A stretch of 64,000 nt of DNA from Qingshengfaniella alkalisoli (lineage in GTDB: Bacteria; Pseudomonadota; Alphaproteobacteria; Rhodobacterales; Rhodobacteraceae): contig NZ_CP042264.1 in NCBI RefSeq assembly GCF_007855645.1, positions 232,501-296,500 on the forward strand, in the 5' to 3' direction. Below, piece after piece: positions 45,943 to 54,293 of the stretch (within the stretch, counting starts at the first letter, position 1; each line of letters opens with the position of its first letter). A model generated the notes under the pieces. The model worked only from the letters and a program-made list of their open reading frames with translations, made no database searches and had not been told where the DNA came from. The translations under genes and the position numbers were made by a program.

Positions 45943-46632
45943 ATGGGTCTGGTTCTGCGTCAAACCATGGCTGTCGCATTGGCCGCAATGCTATTCGGTG
46001 CCACCGGTATCGTCCCGCTTTCTGCAGACACGCCACGCACCGGACTGATGTGGAACCGAAGTGGCTTGCCCGCCGCCTTCCCACTGCAGGTCAAGACACC
46101 GTCCGGGCAGAACTATTTCCTGGTCCTGCGCGACGCCGAGAATGACCGGCAGGCATTGGCGGCCTATATCAATGGTGGTGAATTTTTCAAAGTCCTCGTC
46201 CCTCCCGGCCGCTTCACTCTTCAATTTGCTATCGGCCAGGAATGGCAGGGTGAGGACACGTTGTTCGGACCGGACGCGCAGACCCGCTTTGTTGAACTGG
46301 GTCCGCCGCTGACTTTCAAGACCCGTGGTATAGGAACAAAGGCCGGGCATATCGTCGAAATCCTCAGGGCGGATCCAGAGAAACCCCTGCAAATTTCCAT
46401 CAGGGAGCAGGCGATCTGCCAGACAGTGCTGCCGCCCGTTCCATCGCCCGATGCGCGTGATCTAGCCATTCCTTATGAATACACCCATCGGCCATCGACA
46501 CGCCGAATCCGTCCTGTCGCTCGACCGAGCTTTGCGGATGATCCGCTCGCGGATCGCCCTGCCGATGCTGACCGCACTGCCTATCGCTATACCGCGCCGG
46601 GATATGAATTGTATTCGAACTATTGCGACTGA
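45943..46632 (+). CDS. Secreted protein of unknown function
   Basis: The protein of 229 residues begins with a signal peptide (MGLVLRQTMAVALAAMLFG..., cleavage after PLSADT) and has no motif I recognise. It contains aromatic-rich beta-like segments (FFKVLVPPGRFTLQFAIGQ) and an Arg/Pro-rich tail. I chose ATG 45943 because AGGAGG lies just upstream. It sits between the P450 gene and the small exported protein that precedes the ExbB/ExbD operon; a shared role is suspected but not shown. Confidence 0.6.
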   Translation: MGLVLRQTMAVALAAMLFGATGIVPLSADTPRTGLMWNRSGLPAAFPLQVKTPSGQNYFLVLRDAENDRQALAAYINGGEFFKVLVPPGRFTLQFAIGQEWQGEDTLFGPDAQTRFVELGPPLTFKTRGIGTKAGHIVEILRADPEKPLQISIREQAICQTVLPPVPSPDARDLAIPYEYTHRPSTRRIRPVARPSFADDPLADRPADADRTAYRYTAPGYELYSNYCD

Positions 46633-46727
46633 TCTCCTACGCAACGCTTGACCCAAGGGCGGGTACCTTGCCTAGAATAAGCCGCGACGAGACGCGCACA
46701 ATGTTTGCGCAACGGGGAGGACGAGTT

Positions 46728-47165
46728 TTGCGAATACGATCTGCTTTCCGATTTTCTGGCGCAATGATCGCCGTAAGCGCGCTGGCACAAGCCGCGATGG
46801 CGCAGAGCACGGACGGGCGACTGTCCATAGAGTTGAACAAGTTCGAAGAAACCGATGACGGCGCGTGTCAGGCGTATTTCCTGTTTGGCAACGACACGGG
46901 ACTGGGGCTGGAAAGCTTCGAGCTGTCATTGGCCATACTTGACAGCCAAGGCGTCATCGACAGCCTGCTGACCATCGACGCGTCACCTCTGCCACCGGCG
47001 CGAACCACGCTGAAGCTTTTTGCGATCCCCGAGATTTCTTGCAGCGACATTTCCGAGATACTTCTGCACGACATCCCTGCGTGCAAGCCGCAAAACGCGG
47101 ACCCACTGGACTGCTTCGACTTGGTCGATCTGGACAGCAAAGCCTCCGCGCCACTGGTGAAATAG
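46728..47165 (+). CDS. Small exported protein upstream of the ExbB/ExbD operon
   Basis: The product of about 145 residues has a signal peptide ending AQAAMAQSTDG and a mature domain with paired cysteines (DGACQAYF, EISCSDIS, PACKPQNADPLDCFD). I know no function. GGGGAGG lies 7 bases before a TTG at 46728, the best initiation signal; an in-frame ATG at 46701 has a poorer site. Its stop is 3 bp before exbB, so it is the first gene of that operon. Its cysteines suggest a disulfide-stabilised periplasmic domain. Confidence 0.65.
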   Translation: MRIRSAFRFSGAMIAVSALAQAAMAQSTDGRLSIELNKFEETDDGACQAYFLFGNDTGLGLESFELSLAILDSQGVIDSLLTIDASPLPPARTTLKLFAIPEISCSDISEILLHDIPACKPQNADPLDCFDLVDLDSKASAPLVK

Positions 47166-47168
47166 GTC

Positions 47169-47795
47169 ATGCTGAATTTGTCCGACCTGATGCGCGGCGG
47201 CCCCATCATTGCTGTTCTGGCAGTGTTGTCCGTGGTTTCCGTCGCCCTGATCGTTGTCAAAGCCATCGAATTGCGGGGCGTGACATCCGGCACGGGCCGT
47301 CGCAGCGCGGCTGTGGATCATTGGCGCAAAGGTGAAACGCGCGAAGCTGTCAACCTGACCCAATCCGGGACGGCCCCTGCGGACCGCGTCCTTCTGGCCG
47401 CAATGGAAGGCATGTCCCGCGACACCAGCCCCGCATTGCTGGAAACGGATCTTGTACGGCGTGGCAACGAAGAACTCGAACGCATGAACCGGCATATCAG
47501 GCTTCTGGAACTGATCGCCATGATCAGCCCCCTTCTTGGTTTGCTCGGCACCGTGCTGGGAATGATCCAGTCGTTTCAACAATTGGAACTGGCGCAAGGT
47601 TCCGCCAATGCCGCTGTGCTGGCCGGAGGCATCTGGCAGGCGCTGCTGACCACGGCGGCGGGTCTTCTGGTTGCCATTCCAGCCGCTATCGGCGCCTCGC
47701 TCCTCAGTTCTCGTGCGGAAAGCGCGGGGCATCTGATCGAAAGCTCTGTGGGTGCGCTGATGTTGGCCGAGGACGCCCGCCACCGCCGCGACTAG
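47169..47795 (+). CDS. exbB: MotA/TolQ/ExbB proton channel subunit
   Basis: The 208-residue inner-membrane protein has three transmembrane segments: about residues 12-32, 112-137 and 155-180, the last two flanking the conserved ISPLLGLLGTVLGMIQSF and TTAAGLLVAIPAAIG regions that line the proton path. It forms a pentameric ring around an ExbD dimer and uses the proton motive force. It is followed after 15 bp by two exbD genes. Confidence 0.88.
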   Translation: MLNLSDLMRGGPIIAVLAVLSVVSVALIVVKAIELRGVTSGTGRRSAAVDHWRKGETREAVNLTQSGTAPADRVLLAAMEGMSRDTSPALLETDLVRRGNEELERMNRHIRLLELIAMISPLLGLLGTVLGMIQSFQQLELAQGSANAAVLAGGIWQALLTTAAGLLVAIPAAIGASLLSSRAESAGHLIESSVGALMLAEDARHRRD

Positions 47796-47810
47796 CCGGA
47801 GCACACCATC

Positions 47811-48233
47811 ATGCAACTCAGACAACCAAGGCCGCTGAGACCCTTGATTTCGCTGGTTCCATTGATCGACGTAATGCTGATCTTGCTGGTGTTTTTCATG
47901 GTGACCTCGACCTTCCTGGATCTGGATATGTTTCCCACCGTAGGCGGGAACGACCTACAGACAAGCCGTTCGGAAGCCACCGATCAGGTCAACCTCACAC
48001 CTGTTCTGCTGCGGCTGAACAGCAACGGGCGTGTGACGACACAAGGGCGCAGCTACGACGTCAACGAGCTCGGCGAAATCCTGGCCCTGCGCCTGAGCGA
48101 GGTTCCCGCTACCGAAATTCTTCTGCTGCCCTCGCCCGCCGCGTCGCTACAAAGCCTGATCGACGTGATGGACCGCGTGACGCAGGTTGGTGCGCAGAAC
48201 CTGCGGGTTATTCGGCTGGAGGCGCGTCAATGA
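47811..48233 (+). CDS. exbD: ExbD-type proton channel subunit (first copy)
   Basis: The 140-residue protein has one N-terminal transmembrane segment, SLVPLIDVMLILLVFFMVT, with the essential proton-carrying aspartate, and a periplasmic domain (TEILLLPSPAASLQSLIDVMDRV). It overlaps the next exbD gene by 4 bp (ATGA). Confidence 0.88.
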   Translation: MQLRQPRPLRPLISLVPLIDVMLILLVFFMVTSTFLDLDMFPTVGGNDLQTSRSEATDQVNLTPVLLRLNSNGRVTTQGRSYDVNELGEILALRLSEVPATEILLLPSPAASLQSLIDVMDRVTQVGAQNLRVIRLEARQ

Positions 48234-48634
48234 AACTACGCGCGCAAACGCGGCGGCCCCACCACGAAACCATCATCGCGCTGATCGATGTGGTGTTTTT
48301 CCTTCTGGTTTTCTTCATGCTGATCGGCCGCATGGAAGCGACCGCCCCGTTTGATGTCGTCCCTCCAATCGCCCAGACCGGCTCGGATCTTCCCGCCGGC
48401 GGGTTGGCAATATCCGTGGACAATGACGGTGCGTTGGCGTTGGGTGACACACTAGTCGAACACGATGCACTTCTGGCCCATGTCGCCGAAGCTATTACAC
48501 ATCAACCGGACAAACTGATCAGGGTCACGGCAAACGGCTCAACCCGGCTGCAACAGGTGCTGCCTCTTGTCGCCGAAATCGAAGCGCTTGGCGCGAAGGA
48601 GGTGGCGCTCGTCGTAACGCCCGACCCGACATGA
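48230..48634 (+). CDS. exbD: ExbD-type proton channel subunit (second copy)
   Basis: The 134-residue protein has the segment IIALIDVVFFLLVFFMLIG with the conserved aspartate and a divergent periplasmic domain. It is only distantly similar to the copy before it, so the pair may form a heterodimer. It overlaps the next gene by 4 bp. Confidence 0.88.
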   Translation: MKLRAQTRRPHHETIIALIDVVFFLLVFFMLIGRMEATAPFDVVPPIAQTGSDLPAGGLAISVDNDGALALGDTLVEHDALLAHVAEAITHQPDKLIRVTANGSTRLQQVLPLVAEIEALGAKEVALVVTPDPT

Positions 48635-50055
48635 AGACACGGCTGTGGATCATCGGGCTCGCATGTTCCGCAGGGTTGCACGCGCTGGCACTCGGTGGGC
48701 TGCGACTGTCCACCGACCCAGCCGAGATAATGCCTCAAACCGTATCTGCCAGCCGCCTAGATGTGACCGCTTACGAGGTAGATCAGGCGAATGCGACGCC
48801 ACAACAGGTGGATAGCCCAACGAAGGAAGGGGTTGTTCCAGATCAGTCACGGGTTCAGGGCACCTCCATTCAGCGTATAATAGCTGCCGAGACCGTTCTC
48901 CGATCAACCGACGCTGCAGAGGTCATTTCTCGGCATGCAGCGGCATCTTCTGTCAAGCCTCGCAGCAAGGTCACCCATAACGTTCGGTTGGACAGCGCCT
49001 TGGCGCAACCCATTGGACAACCCGCGTCACGCACCAAAGCGACCGCCCCGGCGACCGTAGTAGCCAATACCCAAGCAATCCCTACCAAACGATCGCCCAC
49101 GGCGACACTTCCCACTCAACGCGCCCAGGAAACACCCCGAGAAACCTCAATTCCAAGCGCGCCGCAAACCGTCACAGCGGTGTCAGCTACAGCGCTGCGT
49201 CCTGCCGCCCTGAACCAGGCCCCGGCGGCTTTACCGTCCGAAACCTTGGTCGCGTCCCTTGCCTGGAGCGGCGATGCCAGCCTGGACCCTGTTTCATTTG
49301 CGGCCGTTACGTCCTTCATGGCCCCCAACCTACCGCAGACCGGTACTGATCCGGTGCGTGACGGGATGGAGGGTCTGCTGTCCTCCGTTCCCTGCGCACG
49401 CTTGCAAGCCGTGTTCGAGCCGGACAGCGGGTCAATTCTCTTGACCGGGCATGTCCCTGAGGAGGCACTTCTAACACCCGTCACAGACAGCTTGCAGCAG
49501 TTGCTGGGCGGCGCGATCCCGGTGCGCGACTCGGTGCGTGTCCTGCCGCCCCCGCAATGCGGTGTGCTACGTGCTGTTTCAACCGTCGGTCTACCGCAAT
49601 CGACGGATCAGTTCACCGACAGCCGGTTGATCGGTCAAACTGCGCAAGCTCGGGAATACTTCTACAATGGCGGAGACAGGCTCAGCTTCGATCTGACCGG
49701 CCCGGACTACGATGCGTATCTCTATGTCGACTATTTCGACGCTTCCGGTCAAGTAATCCATCTCGAGCCGAACACACAGGTGCCGCTACGCCAGCTATCC
49801 TCTGATCAAGAGGCAACAATTGGCGCGCCATCCGCGAACCACCCGTCGTTGGAGATTTCCATCGGCCCGCCTTATGGTCAGGAAATCGCACTCGCCATCG
49901 CGACCTCCGTGCCACTGCATGACGGCACACGACCGATGGTAGAACCCGCCGATCCCTACCTCGACTTTCTGCGCGAGCGCGTCGCTGTTCTTCGCACAGA
50001 ACAACCTGATTTTAAAGGAGAATGGGTCTATTTCTTCCTGACCACGCGTCCATGA
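48631..50055 (+). CDS. TonB-like anchored periplasmic protein with BON-like and DUF4384-like domains
   Basis: The 474-residue protein starts with a TonB-like membrane anchor (residues 5-24) and an extended Pro/Thr/Ala/Gln-rich linker (about 30-210). It has no TonB C-terminal domain. Instead residues about 254-308 look BON-like (ARLQAVFEPDSGSILLTGHV), bracketed by C255 and C310, and residues 343-470 look like DUF4384 (FYNGGDRLSFDLTGPDYDAYLYVDYFD, QEIALAIATS). It is coupled by overlap to the two exbD genes, so it is presumably the part moved by the motor. Function unknown; domain calls are by eye. Confidence 0.7.
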   Translation: MKTRLWIIGLACSAGLHALALGGLRLSTDPAEIMPQTVSASRLDVTAYEVDQANATPQQVDSPTKEGVVPDQSRVQGTSIQRIIAAETVLRSTDAAEVISRHAAASSVKPRSKVTHNVRLDSALAQPIGQPASRTKATAPATVVANTQAIPTKRSPTATLPTQRAQETPRETSIPSAPQTVTAVSATALRPAALNQAPAALPSETLVASLAWSGDASLDPVSFAAVTSFMAPNLPQTGTDPVRDGMEGLLSSVPCARLQAVFEPDSGSILLTGHVPEEALLTPVTDSLQQLLGGAIPVRDSVRVLPPPQCGVLRAVSTVGLPQSTDQFTDSRLIGQTAQAREYFYNGGDRLSFDLTGPDYDAYLYVDYFDASGQVIHLEPNTQVPLRQLSSDQEATIGAPSANHPSLEISIGPPYGQEIALAIATSVPLHDGTRPMVEPADPYLDFLRERVAVLRTEQPDFKGEWVYFFLTTRP

Positions 50056-50076
50056 GACACACCACGTGCCCAGACC

Positions 50077-50117
50077 ATAAAAGCCCCGGAGTTCGGTATG
50101 AACTCCGGGGCTTTTAT
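50077..50117. terminator. Strong bidirectional terminator between the ExbB operon and ptsN
   Basis: An 18-bp perfect stem (50077-50094 with 50100-50117) ends in AAAAGCCCC/GGGGCTTTT with a five-base loop. It separates two convergent operons and has the A/T runs needed to act both ways. Confidence 0.93.
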
Positions 50118-50141
50118 CGTTTTCGGGGACAAGGAACGCGA

Positions 50142-50606
50142 TCAGGCCGCCTGGTTGGCCTCCAAACCCGTCAGGATCGCGTGCAGCGTGCCGGCTTCTT
50201 CGTTGGAACGCAACTTGGTGCAGGTCGACCCGTCCCTCATCACGCGCGATACCAGCGCCAGTGCGCGCAGGTGGCTGACGCCCGCATCCTTTGGCGCGAA
50301 CAGAGAAAAGACCAGATCGACAGGCTGGCGGTCGACGGACTCGAACGGTACGGGCTGGTCGAGGCGCATAAAGACACCGACAATACGGTCGATACCATCC
50401 ATGCGCGCATGCGGCAGCGCAACACCTTTGCCGACACCGGTCGGACCGATGCTTTCGCGGTCAAGCAGAGCCTCAACCGCGTCATCCACATCCAAGCCAT
50501 AGCAGGACGCGGCGATTTCGCCGAGTTCCCGCATCAGACGCTTCTTGCTGGTCATGCTGCCGACGACCTTCACGGCCTCCGGCTTCAACAACGCTGCCAG
50601 TTCCAT
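50142..50606 (-). CDS. ptsN: PTS IIA-like nitrogen regulatory protein
   Basis: The 154-residue EIIANtr protein is phosphorylated on the histidine in GVALPHARMDGI and affects nitrogen, potassium and carbon control. It follows hpf by 31 bp on the minus strand. I chose ATG 50606 (MELAALLKPEAVK), the usual family start, over a second ATG three codons upstream. Confidence 0.9.
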   Translation of the reverse strand: MELAALLKPEAVKVVGSMTSKKRLMRELGEIAASCYGLDVDDAVEALLDRESIGPTGVGKGVALPHARMDGIDRIVGVFMRLDQPVPFESVDRQPVDLVFSLFAPKDAGVSHLRALALVSRVMRDGSTCTKLRSNEEAGTLHAILTGLEANQAA

Positions 50607-50637
50607 TCGCCTCAACTTTCCGGTCGGGCTCTCGCCC

Positions 50638-51213
50638 TTATGTCGCGCTGCCGGGCTCGATCCAGCCTATATTGCCGTCGTCACGACGGTACACGACATT
50701 GACCCCTTTCGTGCCCTCGTTACGAAACACCAAGACTGGCGCTCCGATGAGTTCCATTTGCATAACAGCTTCACCGACGGAAATCGACGGGATGCGGGTT
50801 TCCATTTCTGCGACGATCACCGGCTGAAGCGTGTCCGGCTCGGAATCGTCCGCATCGTCATTCGAGGCGATGATATAGGACGAGCCGCCCAAAGCTTCAA
50901 CCGGCTGCGCGCGCACCTTGTGGTGGTCTTTCAGGCGGCGCTTGTAGCGGCGAAGCTGCTTTTCCATTTTTTCGCCGCACTGGTCGAAGGCAGGATATAT
51001 TTCATTGGCCGTCGCACGCGCCTGCGCAGTCAGCCCGGTGGACAGGTGAACCACGGTTTCGCACACATACTCATGTCCACGCTTGGAAAAGACAATCTGC
51101 GCATCGGTGGGGCGTTCGGCGTATTTGTCGACAATCACACCAAGTTCATTTTTGACATAGGTTTGAAGGGCTTCCCCAATGTCTATTTGCTTCCCGCTTA
51201 TTTGGTAACGCAT
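50638..51213 (-). CDS. hpf: Ribosome hibernation promoting factor, long form
   Basis: The 191-residue protein has an N-terminal S30AE domain (RYQISGKQIDIGEALQTYVKNEL) and a C-terminal dimerisation domain (MQLIGAPVLVFRNEGTKGVNVVYRRDDGNIGWIEPG). It drives 100S ribosome formation in stationary phase. Confidence 0.93.
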   Translation of the reverse strand: MRYQISGKQIDIGEALQTYVKNELGVIVDKYAERPTDAQIVFSKRGHEYVCETVVHLSTGLTAQARATANEIYPAFDQCGEKMEKQLRRYKRRLKDHHKVRAQPVEALGGSSYIIASNDDADDSEPDTLQPVIVAEMETRIPSISVGEAVMQMELIGAPVLVFRNEGTKGVNVVYRRDDGNIGWIEPGSAT

Positions 51214-51450
51214 AGCGCCTCCTGTGTGTTGAGAACCCCGAACGCTTATGAAGCGACGAAGTTCAATGAAACGGAGAGTGTCGGGTTGAAAACGTTCCGG
51301 GAATGTCTTGCGCAGCCGCAGGACGCATTCGCGAGCAAATCAGGTGCGATTTCGTGTAAGGTGGAACAACCGCTGTCATGGCCCCATTTGGCGACAAATA
51401 TTGCCCTTGTGTCAACTGTCTCGCACCGAGAATAATCGCGACCGGTTGCC
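51214..51450. other. 237-bp intergenic region between hpf and lptB
   Basis: In many proteobacteria rpoN lies between lptB and hpf. Here there is no coding sequence; the space would hold the hpf-ptsN promoter, but I see no clear -35/-10 pair. Confidence 0.6.
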
Positions 51451-52203
51451 TCAGTCGATTCGGAAGCTGTCACCCAGATAGACCTCGCGCACCTTCTTGT
51501 TGCGGATAACGTCATCGGTCGTGCCACTCATCAAGACCTGCCCATCATGCAAGATATAGGCGCGGTCCACGATCTCCAGCGTCTCACGGACATTGTGATC
51601 GGTGATCAGCACGCCGATCCCACGTGTCTTGAGCTGGGACACCAGCGCGCGAATATCGCCAACCGCAATGGGATCAACCCCTGCGAATGGCTCGTCCATC
51701 AGCACATAACGCGGATTCGCTGCCAGGCAGCGGGCAATCTCCACGCGACGGCGTTCACCCCCTGACAACGCAAGGGCTCGCGCGCGACGCAGATGCTCGA
51801 TCGAGAACTCCGCCAGAAGTTCTTCCAGATGTTCGTGCCGCTTGGTGCGGTCAGGTTCGGCGATTTCGAGGATCGAGAGGATGTTGTCCTCCACGTTCAA
51901 GCCCCGGAAGATACTGACCTCCTGCGGCAGATACCCGATTCCCATCTTGGCGCGGCGATACATCGGCATGGTGGTCACATCACGGCCATTGATCAGCACC
52001 TGCCCGCCATCCGCAGGAACCAGCCCCGCGATCGAATAAAAGCATGTCGTCTTACCCGATCCGTTGGGGCCCAGGAGCGCCACGACCTCGCCGCGGTTGA
52101 GCTTCAACGACACATCGCGGATCACTGGCCGTTTGCGATAGCTTTTGCGCAGCCCGACGACTTCCAACCCCGCGGGTGACTTATTGTCCCGCTTGGGGCT
52201 CAC
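51451..52203 (-). CDS. lptB: LPS export ATP-binding protein LptB
   Basis: The 250-residue ATPase powers LPS extraction by LptFG. Walker A GPNGSGKTT, signature ALSGGERRRVEIARC, Walker B YVLMDEPFAGVDP and the switch GVLITDHNVRE are intact. The start is a GTG that overlaps the lptA stop (GTGA). It follows lptC-lptA. Confidence 0.94.
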   Translation of the reverse strand: MSPKRDNKSPAGLEVVGLRKSYRKRPVIRDVSLKLNRGEVVALLGPNGSGKTTCFYSIAGLVPADGGQVLINGRDVTTMPMYRRAKMGIGYLPQEVSIFRGLNVEDNILSILEIAEPDRTKRHEHLEELLAEFSIEHLRRARALALSGGERRRVEIARCLAANPRYVLMDEPFAGVDPIAVGDIRALVSQLKTRGIGVLITDHNVRETLEIVDRAYILHDGQVLMSGTTDDVIRNKKVREVYLGDSFRID

Positions 52204-52700
52204 TCGTTGGCACCCGGCTGCAGAACTGTACGAACGCGACCGTCGATCTGGCCGTTTCCGGTTTCCAGATCCACCGTCAGGCGTTGACCAGCAAGCGTGT
52301 TCTGGCCCTGCGTCAGAAGAACATCGCCCGACATCACGATCTCGTTGCGGGCGGGCGTAAAGACACCCTCCGCCGCCTCGGCTGCCTCATCCGGCGTCAC
52401 CAAGGTCACACCACCACTGGCAGTGATCGTGTCGATCTGCCGGTCGTCGCCCTCTGCCGATTCCAGATAGCGTACGACAATCTGCGCGGCGGTCAGGCGC
52501 ATATCACCCTGAACGACAACAACATTTCCCGAAAACTTGGCGCTTCGGCCGGTTTGATCGAGCTGAAGCTGATCGGCCTCAACCTCGACCGGGGCGCTGG
52601 TATCGGTCTGCAAACCTCCCAGATTCACACCAGCCCCCTGCGCCCAGACACCATGCCCAGCGATCAAAAAGATGAAAACGACGACAAACCGCAGGCCCAT
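52200..52700 (-). CDS. lptA: LPS transport periplasmic protein LptA
   Basis: The 166-residue protein has a signal peptide (MGLRFVVVFIFLIAGHGVWAQG) and an OstA/LptA jellyroll domain (FSGNVVVVQGDMRLTAAQIVV). It bridges inner and outer membrane for LPS. It overlaps lptB by 4 bp and follows lptC by 12 bp. Confidence 0.9.
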   Translation of the reverse strand: MGLRFVVVFIFLIAGHGVWAQGAGVNLGGLQTDTSAPVEVEADQLQLDQTGRSAKFSGNVVVVQGDMRLTAAQIVVRYLESAEGDDRQIDTITASGGVTLVTPDEAAEAAEGVFTPARNEIVMSGDVLLTQGQNTLAGQRLTVDLETGNGQIDGRVRTVLQPGANE

Positions 52701-52712
52701 GAAACAGCTTTC

Positions 52713-53321
52713 TTAATTTCCCGGTTGGTATAGCAGCCGCACACCGTCCTTGAAAACAACTACTGCATTGTTGCCGGAGTCAGGATTGCCCGTCATGACC
52801 ATCTTTCCCGCGGTAAGTTGCCCAAGCGGTCCGGATGCCTGAATTGCACCTTCGGTTTCGATATGGTTCAGATCGGTGCTGACAAACGCTGTATCGGTCT
52901 GGATACGATAGCCGGTCGAGGTCGTGATCTGCACGTTTTCCGACAGGGTGGTTTGGCCAGTTTCCTCGTCGATCCGGCCTGCGCCTGACGCAATCTGATA
53001 CCCGAAACCGTTCTTGTTGAACAACGTCGCGCGCAATTCCGTCCCGATGATCACACCCGGTTGATCAGAATCAGGCCGCAGCGTTTCAGCAGACAAGTTA
53101 ACCTTGGACCCTTCGGCCGTCACGCCGTCATAGCTTGGCGCACCGAGCCTTTGTTCCCGGGCCAGTTCGCGAATGGTAATGTCGGTGATCGCCATCGGCT
53201 CCCCGGTCCGCTGCCCCCGTGGGAACAGAAAAAGCGTCGACAGAATAGCCAGCGCGATCAGCGGCAGAACCAGCTTCGCAACGGCGACCGCGCGGGAATA
53301 GCCGTTATCGAAGCGGGCCAC
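52713..53321 (-). CDS. lptC: LPS export protein LptC
   Basis: The 202-residue protein has an N-terminal transmembrane segment (AVAKLVLPLIALAILSTLFLF) and a periplasmic beta-jellyroll (TSTGYRIQTDTAFVSTDLNHIETEG), the LptC/YrbK pattern. Position between kdsD and lptA agrees. Confidence 0.88.
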   Translation of the reverse strand: MARFDNGYSRAVAVAKLVLPLIALAILSTLFLFPRGQRTGEPMAITDITIRELAREQRLGAPSYDGVTAEGSKVNLSAETLRPDSDQPGVIIGTELRATLFNKNGFGYQIASGAGRIDEETGQTTLSENVQITTSTGYRIQTDTAFVSTDLNHIETEGAIQASGPLGQLTAGKMVMTGNPDSGNNAVVVFKDGVRLLYQPGN

Positions 53322-53324
53322 GGA

Positions 53325-54293
53325 TCAGACAACCCCGGCGCGCAGGCAATCATGGATTGTCAGAATTCCTGCCGCCTTGGACGTATCTTCCGCGCGCACC
53401 GCGAATAGACTCGTGATCTTGGTGTTTTCCATAACCCGCACGGCCTGCTCCGCCAATGCGCCCATGTCGATCGTCTTGGGGTCCATCGTCATCACCTCGC
53501 CGGCTGTGCGGTCGAGCAAGCCATCCATGTGTCGCCGCAAATCACCATCGGTGATGATTCCCCGGAGTTCGCCTTGCGCACCCTCGACGCCCAGTACGCC
53601 GAAGCCCTTCCGGCTCATCGTAACCAACGCATCGCCCATCGGTGTCGTGTCGGATACCATGGGCATCTCGTCGCCCACATGCATCAGGTCAGAAACCTTC
53701 GAAAGCTGCGCCCCGAGCTTTCCGCCAGGATGAAACTGCCGGAAATCCTGGGGTGTGAACTGACGGTGTTCCATCAATGCAACGGCCAGCGCATCCCCCA
53801 ACGCAAGCGTCATGGTCGTCGAGGTCGTCGGCACGATGCCCTGCCCACAGGCTTCTTCCGCCTTGGGCAGAACCAGCGCGATATCGGATTGGCGCAACAA
53901 GGTGCTGTCAGGACGGCTCGCAATACCGATCAGCGGTATCTCGAAACGTCTGGTATGCGCGATCATGTCTGCCAGTTCGGGTGTTTCCCCCGAGTTGGAC
54001 AACATCATCACCACGTCACCCTTGGTAAGCATACCCAGATCGCCGTGGCTCGCCTCGCCCGGATGCACAAATTGCGCGGGGGTGCCGGTGGATGCCAATG
54101 TCGCCGCAATCTTGCGCGCGATGTGACCCGATTTGCCCATGCCGGAGACGATCACGCGCCCCTGTGCTTCGAGCAGGCGGGCCACGGCCTTTGCAAAACT
54201 GTCATCCAGCGCCTCGGCCAGAAGTCTCAGCGCATCCGCCTCGATGCCAACAACGCGACGGCCAACGGAAAGAAATGTCTCGTTCTGTGTCAT
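53325..54293 (-). CDS. kdsD: D-arabinose 5-phosphate isomerase
   Basis: The 322-residue enzyme makes arabinose 5-phosphate for KDO and LPS. It has an N-terminal SIS domain (VSGMGKSGHIARKIAATLASTGTPA, MLSNSGETPEL) and two C-terminal CBS domains (from about residue 205). It precedes lptC by 3 bp. Confidence 0.93.
   Translation of the reverse strand: MTQNETFLSVGRRVVGIEADALRLLAEALDDSFAKAVARLLEAQGRVIVSGMGKSGHIARKIAATLASTGTPAQFVHPGEASHGDLGMLTKGDVVMMLSNSGETPELADMIAHTRRFEIPLIGIASRPDSTLLRQSDIALVLPKAEEACGQGIVPTTSTTMTLALGDALAVALMEHRQFTPQDFRQFHPGGKLGAQLSKVSDLMHVGDEMPMVSDTTPMGDALVTMSRKGFGVLGVEGAQGELRGIITDGDLRRHMDGLLDRTAGEVMTMDPKTIDMGALAEQAVRVMENTKITSLFAVRAEDTSKAAGILTIHDCLRAGVV

Noticed and set aside
47169-50055. 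Zorya-type antiphage defence
   Set aside because: The ExbB is short (208 residues) and lacks the long ZorA tail, and there are no ZorC/D/E helicase or nuclease genes nearby.
51214-51450. Sigma-32 or sigma-70 promoter for hpf
   Set aside because: A TTGACA occurs on the minus strand but no -10 element stands at an acceptable distance.
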